In this document: positions 36,400 to 46,119 of the stretch, one piece after another
How the letters are laid out: each line of letters starts with the position of its first letter
How positions within the stretch are numbered: position 1 is the stretch's first letter
Program-made: the position numbers and the translations under genes
Assembly: GCA_001414345.1 (NCBI GenBank)
Contig: LLCB01000261.1
Span: 1 to 64,000 of the forward strand
Length of the DNA: 64,000 nt
Reading direction: 5' to 3'
DNA from: Hymenoscyphus infarciens
Lineage: Eukaryota > Ascomycota > Leotiomycetes > Helotiales > Helotiaceae
Notes under the pieces: model-generated
Told to the model about the DNA's origin: nothing
The model's input: the letters and a program-made list of their open reading frames with translations, nothing else
Database searches by the model: none

Positions 36400-39300
36400 C
36401 TTATACTTAGAGAAAACTCTTAAGACTTATTATTTAACTAACTAGTAGAAACCTAGCTATAGATAGTATTAGTAGAAGTAGTAGTATAGGAGGAAGGAAT
36501 TAAGTTACTTATTATAATAATAGTAGGCTAGTTAATAGAAGAAGCGCTTAAAGAAAGGCTTACTATATTAGATAAAATATAAGAATTAGTAAATTAGAGA
36601 CGGTTAGTAGAGTAGGCTAAGATAGTAGAGGTAGCGGTAATATAGAACTCTTCGCTAAAACTTAGTAACCTAGTATTATTATAAAGGTTATAATAGAATA
36701 GTTAACACTCTTATAAACTAGAGCTAAGATAGTTAAGACTATACTAAGTTAGAAAGATAGGTATAAATAATATATTTATATAGTTAGAGGACCTTATAAT
36801 ATATAAACTAATAAGTAAATATTACTTTAATTACGTTAAAAAATTTATTAAGAAGTTAGAGAATAATTAAATTATTAACTATTAGAAAACTATTATAAAA
36901 ATTAATAAGGACTTAAAACTAATTATAATAAATTATATATATATAATAAAATAAAGTAAAGAAAAGTAAAAGGCGATAATTATTAAAAGAAAGATATTAG
37001 TAAAGTAAAGATTAAAAACAACGAACCTACCTAATCTACTATATACTTATAAACACTCTTCTAATAAAGAAATAAGAGAAGCTATAAGTGATAGATACTA
37101 GTAAGATTAAGCTATAGACTTATATAGTTTAGTTAAGAGGCTAAACCTTTTTTAAAGAGAAGAAGAGGAGATTAAAGTATATTAGTAAGAATATACTTTA
37201 TTAGATAATAAAAGGATTATAGAATATAATTAAGAGAGAAGGTAAAGATATTTAGAAGTAAGAAATATTAATATATAGAGAATAATAAAGAGATTAAGTA
37301 TTAAGATTTTAGAATTATAGCTATAAATAGTTAAAAGGAATAAGGTATTTAGAGAGAATAGAGAGTAAAAAGATAAACTTTACTTTTAGATAATAGAAGT
37401 TAAAAGAAGAAAAAAAAAGTAGAGCTTTAAAGTAGAGCTTAGTATATATATATCTTTTCTAAGCTTAACTTAAGATCCTATAATATAATATAACTTTTCT
37501 TTACTATAATAGATTAAAAACTTTTAAATTAAGTATAATAACCTTTCTCTTACTTAATAATAAGTAATATTAAACTTAAATTAAATACTTAAAGAGTAAG
37601 ACTTCTTAAGTAGATTAGAGATAGATAGAAACTAGTTATAGATTAAAGATAAAGGTAAAGGTACTAATATTCTAAGTATTATTAAGATTAAATATACTAT
37701 TATAATATAAAAATAAACCTATAATAATTAAAAATAACTTATAAATTTAATAACCTTTAATATAACTAAGATAAGTAATATTTTAGAAGTTAAATCTATA
37801 CTTAAATAAATAACTATTATAGAAGATTAACTATTACTAAATAACTATATTTTAGTAAAGCGAAGTAAGGAGCTATTCTATTACTTTATTAAATTAGATT
37901 TAGAGAGAAAGATAGATTATAAAATAGATGATTTTTTAAGTATTAAAGACTATTACTTAGAATCTAAGGAAGCTAGACCTAGTAACTAGCCTAAGCTAGA
38001 AAGCTAATTAGGTAAGAGTAGAAATATAATTAATATCTATCTAATAACGAATAGCTAAGTAGAAGAAGAAGAAAGTAAAGACAATATAGGTAGTAACTTA
38101 GACTTTAATTATAACTTATATAAGTTAGAACTAGTTATTAGAAAGATAGATAAGATAAAGAAGAAAAGGGAATATAAATATATAGTATTAGAAGATAGGA
38201 TAATAAGCTAGTTTAAAGAAGACTTTAATAGTTTATATAAACTTAAAGAATTAAAAGAAGAGGATAATATAGCTAGTAAGCCTAATATATATCTACTCTA
38301 TTATACTAAGAAGAGTGAAATCTATCTACTAATAAAATACTAAACTTTATAAGAACCTTTAGTATACTATATATAAGGTAAGGCACTACTATTATAAGGA
38401 AAACGATTTATACTTAAGCTAGATAAAAAGTATAAAGAATTAAAGATATTATAAGAGGATATAACTAAGATACTTAAGAATATTAAGTTTATAAACATAT
38501 TCTACTAAGGACTAATAGCTTAAGAGTTAACTAATATAATTTATTAATTTAATAAGAAAGATCTAAAGAAAGAATTCTTAATATAAACTATAGAAGATAA
38601 GAGATTAGATAATAATAAGTATAATATTATTAGAATTATATGTCTTAAAGAGAAGATTTATCTTAGAGTAACTTAGCTTTTATAAATTGTTCTAGAAACT
38701 AAGGAAGTAAGATAGTATTAACTATTAAACTAACTTTATATACTACTTAACCTTTTTAATATTATAAAAGGAGATTTTAAGTAGCTAAACATTATTAGAT
38801 AGAAAGTCTTAAATTAGTTAGAAATAATTAATATAAAGATTTAAGAAGTTTTAAAAAAGGATAATTTAACGTTTAATATATTAATACTTTATCTAATATA
38901 TTTAAGAAAAGAGAGACCTTATAACTATATACCTTCCTATTATATAAGTTAATAATTGTTTAAGAATATTTAGATAGACTTAAAGACTTAAGCTAAAGTA
39001 AGAAAGGATAAGGAGGATCTTTAGTATAAAATAAAGCTAGTAATAAGAGGTTAAGGAATCCTTTTAGAGAAGAGAGACGAATTAGACAACTTAATTAGTA
39101 AAACGTTAGAAGTAAATCTATATATGCTTCTCTTAGGAGTTATAAGAGGAAATTATAATATATTATAAGCGCTATATATAAGTTAACTTAAGAAACTTAT
39201 ATAAGAGGAAGAGGTAGAAAATAGAAGAGAGAAGTTAGATAATAATAATCTAAAACTAGATAAGAGTAGAAAAAAGGTTACTATTACTTATAGAAAAAAG

Positions 39301-40770
39301 AAAATAAAGTCTATAGCCTAATTATTAGTATAAGCTAGGAAGGATAAGGTATTAAAATATAGAATAGGGACTAGGGAGAATCTTCTAATATTTATTTTAA
39401 GAGATATAGAGATATTATTATTAAGTAAGAAGAAATATAAGTATATAAGTAAAGTATTTAATAAGAAGAGATGTTATTTAAGAGAGTATAGAAAGAGTAT
39501 AATCGAATAGTAAAGAGATAATTAGCTAACTCTTAGTAGTAAAGAGATTAATAAACTATAAATAGAATTCTTAAAGTTAAAGCTTATAAAGCTTTATTTA
39601 AACCTCTTTAGAGTAAAAGGATAGCTATTAGATAAATATAGAAAGGATCTTAGATCTTATAAAGAAAAAGGGTAATTTAAGTTACTAATCTATATATAAA
39701 AAAGAAAGGCTTCTAACCTTCTAGAGATAAATGTCTAAGAAGAGGTATAGTAATTATTTAAAGAATAGAAGTTATTAAAAGATACTTAAGATTAAATTTA
39801 AAAAAAGAAGACTAAGATATATAAATTATGTTAAGATCTAGTATTATACTTAAAATATAGTTATATAGACTAAATATACTACTTTATAGAATTATAATAG
39901 GAATTAAATAGTATAGTTAGAGATTATATAGCTACTCTTAGATAATTAACTAATAAAGAAGAAAGAGATAGTATAGTATTAACGTTTAAGAGGAGATTAA
40001 CTAAGTTAGAAGGAAGAGATTAGGTCTAATAAGTACTTTTTTAGAAGGCGATTATAAAGAGATATCTAGTAATATATAATTAATTAGATATATATTAAAC
40101 TTTAAGTAATATTAATTATATTTTAAAGATTAAGCTAGAAGAGTAGACAAAGATTCTCTAACTAGAGATAAAAAGCTAAGAAGAAAAAGGAAAAGTATTA
40201 AAAGCTAGTAAGAGAATACTAAATAAGGATATATCTAAGAAGACACTTACTCTTTTATAATATTAAGTATTAAGAAACTAAACTAAAAAGAAACTAGTAC
40301 TCTTAAAGAAGAGAGTTATTAATATAAGAAGCTAGTCTATAGTCGATAGTCTACTTAGTAATAAAGAGCTAAGTATAACTCTTATACTATAACGCCTTAG
40401 TATTAAAGTATTTAATAATTTTAACCTAAACCTAAATCTAATATTAAACTCTATTATAATAAAGGCTTTTACTCCTTAGTTTAATACTAAGTTCTTTAAT
40501 TTAAATAATAAGATAGAATATAAGTAATAGATAGAAGAAGTTAAGATAATTAAGAAAGTAAAGTAAGAAAAGGCTAATAAAAGTAAAATAAAATAATTAG
40601 AAGGAGTAGAGAATAGATAAGTAGAATTAGTATATTATAAACAAGTATATATTTAAAGTTATAAGTTAATTTATAAAGGATTATAATATAAGGAGGACTT
40701 TAAAATATTTATAGGACTAATCGCGTTAGCAATATAGGTGTAGGTAGAAGGACACCTACTAAAAAGAGGG
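36400..40770 (+). pseudogene. Long C-terminal continuation of the outer element's pol frame
   Basis: If the nested element and one CTTAT copy are removed, the integrase frame joins without a shift to the frame starting at 36400. I checked this frame near 37921, 38641, 39901 and 40741; it stays the same and, in the codons read, is broken only by TAA and TAG. It spans about 1,450 codons to the tract before the 3' LTR and is rich in Lys, Glu, Ile and Leu. A Tyr-rich end near 40630-40700 may once have been Cys-rich. Function unknown; a true stop could be hidden among the mutated codons. Confidence 0.55.
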
Positions 40771-40779
40771 GGGGATAGT

Positions 40780-40938
40780 TATTAAAGCGATAATTACTTC
40801 AGCGCTTATCTAGCCCGACAATTCACTTTGCTTATACTTAGATGTTTAAGGCCTTTCGTAGCTAGTCTCCTCTTTTATCATCTATATACAATATAATACT
40901 TTAACCCCCATCTCCGGATACTAGGCCACTGCCATACA
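40780..40938 (+). repeat. 3' LTR of the outer Gypsy element
   Basis: 159 bp, pairing with 23831-23989. The inner (left) end is mutated, while the outer (right) end keeps C-rich sequence such as ACCCCCATCTCCGG. Confidence 0.88.
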
Positions 40939-41128
40939 AGGTTTAACTGAGTTCACGACTTCCATTTCCACCGTCATGTTAAGGTAAACAATCGGGACTA
41001 CCTAGGGAGTGCATGAATCAATAGATCGCTCCCACTCAGCACCTTCTTAATGAATGGTTGCAACAAACCGCATGTGCTACAACCTCGACCCTCTCAATTA
41101 TAACACCATTTTCCCACCATATGGTTAC

Positions 41129-41835
41129 TAGGTCTGCACAACGAATAAAAGCTACGAATATATTCAGAATATTCACGATTTTCCACGGATAAATTACCCT
41201 TCGAATTATTCAAGAATAAGGAGAGTTTAGGGTGTAAATAGCAGTCGTTTATTCATGAATATTCTGTATTCTCCACCCTTTTGGTATGGTTTCCCACTTA
41301 TCTAAACATGTATGAAAATCCCCTGAAATTATCCGCTTTAGTCGCTTTCGTCGTCTCGATTAGGCTACGTCGGGGGCTAAAAAAGTGGATAAATTATTAA
41401 ATAAGGTGAAAAGAGTGAAGCCTTTCGACTCTTTCGACGTCGAAACCTTAGTTGAAACCTTAGCTTAAAGGTTATGTGTATAATGCTTTAGAAAGTGGGG
41501 TGTTATATAATACCTTTTAACATAACACTCTATTTCACATGATATAAGTAATAAAGAGTAGAGACGATAGTAATCTATTAATAATAATTAAAAGTAAGTG
41601 AGTTTATAGTTTAGTTGTGTTTAAATATATATATAAAAAGGGAGTAAAATTCAACTTATATAAACCCTCTATACTAAGACCTAGGGGGCGGATATTAAGC
41701 TTAATGAATAGAAACTATTCGTAATATATTCATTTAAGCTCTTATCGCTCGAATAATCGCTCGAATACTATATATTTATTTAATATTTATAATGAATAAT
41801 TAATATTTTATTCATCTATTCGTTGTGCAGACCTA
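41129..41835. mobile_element. hAT-like MITE, 707 bp, copy 1
   Basis: Perfect terminal inverted repeats TAGGTCTGCACAACGAATA flank a non-coding A+T-rich interior. The 8-bp ATGGTTAC is duplicated at 41121-41128 and 41836-41843. An 8-bp duplication points to the hAT superfamily. No transposase frame is present. A second copy lies at 57242-58147. Confidence 0.88.
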
Positions 41836-41843
41836 ATGGTTAC

Positions 41844-42516
41844 TTCATGCGACATTTTAGCGAAGGGACTTTGGAGGCAACATCATCCGTTACTATTCTG
41901 CGAGTTCGGAAAATGGTACGTAGCAAGTCAAACGTTACTGTCCATGTCAAAGTTGCTCGGAAGACTGTCCGAATTTAATTTGCTGCTAAATTCTAGTCGT
42001 TCCCAGTTTATTGCTTGATGACTCTATAACCCCTGAAGGAAGCGAATCATTATATCCAGGTCTCTAGAAGTAGCCTACTGGTTTCCATATCCATGGATAG
42101 ACGCTAGGTGCACTTTGCAAAACTTGCGCTCAAAATTGTGACATTGACGCTCGTTTTATTGGAATGTATGGTGTCATCGAACTTATTGCAGTATGGATAC
42201 TTGTTGCTTTCGGAGACATGTGGACTACAAAAATACAAACTGTCGGCACTGGTAGCATTTTTTCCGAGTGGCCAAGCAAGTATTCACGAGGTGGATTTCT
42301 AAAAACGGGATCTGTACCAGGTCGTCCCTTTCTTCCTCGCTCTCGTCCTGATCAATTTCAAGGCAAGAAGGAAGGAACGGTCTCGAGTGCTCACACCGGG
42401 AACACCTCGACACTCGACCCCGTCACCCCCATCAAAAACAAAACCAGCAACTCGTAATAAGATTTCAATATATTTTCCATCATAGTACTTCCCCAACTCC
42501 CAACAACAAACACCCT
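41844..42516. other. Intergenic region downstream of the sph3-like gene
   Basis: Normal composition, no gene recognised; the small plus-strand frames at 41836-42457 overlap each other and resemble nothing known. Confidence 0.4.
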
Positions 42517-43968
42517 TCACTTCCTAACCAACTCCCCAACCCATCTCTCAAACCCATCCCAAAAAAACGAATAATAATCCACATCCAACCCCGTAACAAA
42601 CACACTCCCAGCAAGCTTCCTCAACTCCCTCACAAACGTCCCCTGATCTCTCACCGTCATATTCGACGGCAAAGAATGCACAATACACGCCAATTTCTCC
42701 CTCGGTGTCCTTGTAGCATTCCGAAAAGCGGTGATGTTGTTATGGAAGGAGGTACTTTGGAAAGTATCGTATGTACCTTCGAAGATGACGCTGAGATCGG
42801 TGTATGGGAGGTATCGTGCTGATGGAATGGTTCCGGGGTTGTGGACTATCTGGTTATGTTGTTAGCATGAATTGTAAGATGAATTGCAAACCCCGGGTCT
42901 CTCTATCGTTGGGTTCCCCGGATTTTCAAAATGTATCTTGGGAGTAATGTTGCACTTGCATCATGTCGCATCTGGATATATTAACAGACCAAAACCCCGC
43001 ATCCTACGCGCGTCTCTGTGCAGCGGATAAAAGAAATACAACGTATCTTCCTCCCCCACCATCTCCAGAAACTTCCACGTCACGGAAAGAAGAAAGGTGT
43101 AACGAAACAGCAATCCCATGCATGCGCGTCATCCTCCGATTCTCTACATCCCATAGAAAATCGGAAGTCACACACGAGTGCTCTGGGTTACTGAAACCTC
43201 TCTATTGCACCATCGCCATACATCAAACCGCCAAACCGCCAAAAACAAGAAAAAGAATTCAAAAAAGTCAAAAAAAGAAACTCACCAAACTCCTCCGTCC
43301 TCCCAGTCCTCCTATAGACCTAATCCGCCCCGCCACTTCCCCATAAAATCTCCCCGCCTCATCACTCCATTCACTCGGCGTCTCATCCAAAAATATCCCC
43401 CCGAGTCCTAATCCCCTCCTTTGCTCATTCCATCTCGCATACGTCCCAATATCCCCCAAAACATCATCTATTGCTCGATGCGAGTAATTCGTAGAAACAT
43501 ATCCCACGTTAACCACATTATGGTAATGGTTTAACCGTGGGATTTGCGATGTAAAGTTTGCGTCTGGGAGGGGGAGGGGACCCGGACCGGATAGGGGGTT
43601 GGTTATGATTGTGAATTGGGTGTGGGGGTGGGCTTCGATCCTGTAATGTGTTTTCTTGTTAAGTTATTTTCTGCTCTTTTGACGTTCAAGGGGGAAAGCA
43701 TTTTAGAGTTAATTTTCGGGAGGAAAGAGGTGCAAGGAAAGGAAGAGACGAACGCATGAAATAATGGATCCCAAGCTTGAGGAGCGGGATATACGTATAA
43801 CGGAACCAACACGATGGTTTTCAAATTGTGTTTGTTCTTTCCAAACATGACTCCGATAGGCACTGCGATGACTAGTATTACAACAAATAGAAGGATCCAG
43901 AGGATGTACTTTGGGATTTTTAGGAATTTCGATGTGCAGAAACGTGCTCGGAAAGATTTTGGAGACAT
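42517..43968 (-). CDS. sph3: Spherulin-4-like GH135 glycoside hydrolase, membrane-anchored
   Basis: Three exons on the minus strand: 43968-43754, 43640-43286 and 42849-42517, 300 aa with consistent phases, about the length I recall for Aspergillus Sph3. Residues 21-41 (YILWILLFVVILVIAVPIGVM) are an N-terminal membrane anchor. The catalytic barrel begins IVLVPLYVYPAP (52-63) and continues with FTIITNPLSGPGP, VGYVSTNYSHR, GIFLDETPSEW (the acidic residues of the family), IVHNPGTIPSARY and CIVHSLPSNM. Sph3 in Aspergillus fumigatus hydrolyses galactosaminogalactan and is needed for its synthesis. Intron 2 is unusually long (436 nt); homologues read straight from the residues before it to the VHNPGT motif, so no missing exon is suspected. 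The gene has the same orientation as the ega3- and agd3-like genes but is separated from them by the 17-kb retrotransposon block and a MITE. Confidence 0.88.
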
Positions 43969-44987
43969 GAGATTTATAGTTTATAAACCTCGAAGAGATT
44001 TGGATTTGGATGGGACTTCAGAGGGCAACGAGAGGTTGGGATGGATGGTAGGAATCTTGGTACCATAATGAATGAGGGAAGGTGGTAAGGTGTTATGGGG
44101 AATTTTTGGTTTATGCTATTAGGGTTGCTTGCCAAGAAATCGATATATATTTTATTCTCCGGCTGAGATCAGGGTTTCTGAATTTTGACATGTGGTTACT
44201 TGTTTTGTAGATCGTAGCAGTAGATGCGGGTGGAGTAACTTAAAAGATGGAGGGGTGATGTCGAAAGGACAGGTTGTTCAGGGGATTTTATCCGCCTGCG
44301 AGCCGATGTGAGTGTTACTTGCGTCGGGGATTTGAACGCGTCACTTCGGGGTGTTGATTGATGTTGTTGGACCATGCATCACCGCTTCTAGAAGGTTTCG
44401 TTGGTGAGAGGATTTCTGCATGCGTTTCCAGGCACTTTCCTCATTAGTGAGAAGGGATAGGGAGTTGATGTGCGGTGGTGGAGTCTTTGAATTGCGATTT
44501 CAAGCGAAGATTGCGTTTACAACTCACGAGATTTAGTTTGAAATCCATTGCCCTGGGGGAATCTGTCTTCCGATCTTGACCATATATTTTTGTTAAAGCA
44601 ACATAGGTGAAAGTTGTAAAGAGCATCTTCAAGTTGAATGAGCGCAATCACGTGATGTTATACAGCTCTGTTGACCTGAGTTTCTCCATTGTGTAATATA
44701 CCACCATACGCAGTGTCTGAACATCTTCTTTAGATAGTGTCCATTGATCTCGTGGGATGTAAGCTGGAAGCGGTCACGCGTGTTGGATATAATCCAGTGT
44801 CTTTTTAAATAGCTATATAGAACTCTAAATCTATAGCCAAAATAGTTAAGGTTTTAATATAACATCTCTTTTTAAAACAATAAGTAAACTTTTTAAACTA
44901 CTATAAGTTAGTTTTTGATAATTTAAATGATTTATTTCTACCTTTCTAACTATAGACTTGTTATATAAAAATATTTTATTTTATTAA
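43969..44987. other. Intergenic region, A+T-rich at its right end
   Basis: The probable promoter of the sph3-like gene at the left. Composition becomes A+T-rich from about 44800, next to the Harbinger-like MITE; that part could not be assigned. Confidence 0.45.
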
Positions 44988-45425
44988 GAGCCTGTTTAGC
45001 TCGTGTATATCTAGGATATATACTACTAAAAATCAGAAGGTAATATATATATATATATATACACTAATTCTATATATACACCAGTGTTTAGTATATATAT
45101 TTAAAAGTGATATATAACCCTTATTTAACCTCGTATATCTTAGTATATATATAAATAGGATATATACTACTAAAAAAAGATTTAGACCTCTAGAGATGTA
45201 AATCTTTAAAAGTCTATGTATATCTTTTATCTACACCTAATACTAGCACTCAGTGTAACTCACCACTAGGATATATACTAATATATACACCATAAGCTAA
45301 ATAATCTTTATATATATTTAGAAATAAAGAGAGATAAACACCAACTTATACAAGGTCACTATTCAGGACATGTCGTCAAATATCTATGCATCTATTTAAA
45401 TAATTTATGCGAGCCAAACAGGTCC
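44988..45425. mobile_element. Harbinger/Tourist-like MITE, 438 bp
   Basis: The ends are inverted repeats: left GAGCCTGTTTAGCTCG, right (reverse complement) GGACCTGTTTGGCTCG. The three mismatches are all G/A, as expected from RIP. TAA is duplicated at 44985-44987 and 45426-45428, the TWA target typical of PIF/Harbinger elements. The interior is A+T-rich with a (TA)n run near 45045-45060 and no coding frame. Confidence 0.78.
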
Positions 45426-45428
45426 TAA

Positions 45429-46119
45429 GGCAATTCTGTTTTTTATTTTATTTTGTGTTTTTGCATTAGCCAACTCTCTGCTAATGTCCTCTGTATTTAG
45501 ACGGATCTTATGCGTCGAAGTCTCGATCGAAAGGTTGTACTGTCTAGAATGTCAATATTACCGTATAATAGGGCTCGAGTCGAAATATGATTTCGTTCAA
45601 ACTTTGGGAGCAAGCGTACTTGGTTATTTTAGACGGTTTGGGATTTTTTGGTCTTCTTGCTTGTATTATCACTAGTTTTTCTAATTTCAGTAAGGCCTTA
45701 CTCATTCTATTCTTCCAGCCTCGCAATGGACTGCAGTAAATACGGCAGTTTCGTCGCTTTTTAACGCAAGAGAACTGACCTAGAGACATGGAACAATATA
45801 TGAGATCCCAATGATTATGCTACTTCTCAAGGGACTGGAACAACGAAAACGAGATACCACTTTGTCTATTTACTGCCGCTTTTATTGAGAAGCTGATCTG
45901 CTGCGGGGTGGTATTACAAATTTGGGGGCTATCTCTGCCGTGTAATTGACCAATGACTTCCATGTACACTCATGCACCCCCTCAAAGCGGTCACACCTCC
46001 GAAAAGCCTCGTCGATCAACGAATAAAAACAATCGCGGCTGAAAACTGGAATTTATAATCACCTCGCAGGTTCTCCTGCGGTCGGGAACAGCTATCCCCA
46101 TGAATCTCCTCCCAAACTA
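45429..46119. other. Intergenic region
   Basis: Normal composition; holds the probable promoter of the CorA-like gene. No other gene recognised. Confidence 0.4.

Larger units (their letters stand above)
23831..40938 (+). mobile_element. RIP-mutated Gypsy-type LTR retrotransposon, interrupted by a nested LTR element
   Basis: Two LTRs of 159 bp (23831-23989 and 40780-40938) begin TGTTGGGGC (mutated to TATTAAAGC in the 3' copy) and end ATACA (ATATA in the 5' copy). AGGT lies directly outside both ends (23827-23830 and 40939-40942), a 4-bp target-site duplication. A purine tract (AAAAAGAGGGGGGGA) stands just before the 3' LTR. Inside, relics of protease, reverse transcriptase/RNase H and integrase appear in that order on the plus strand, which defines a Gypsy (Ty3) layout. 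Removing the nested element leaves about 11.8 kb. Stops are TAA and TAG, as expected from RIP of CAA/CAG. It is not coding-competent. Confidence 0.88.

Noticed and set aside
41121..41843. Tc1/mariner reading of the MITE (TA on both sides of GGTCTGCAC)
   Set aside because: The TA belongs to the inverted repeat: both copies have a perfect 8-bp duplication outside it, which fits hAT better.
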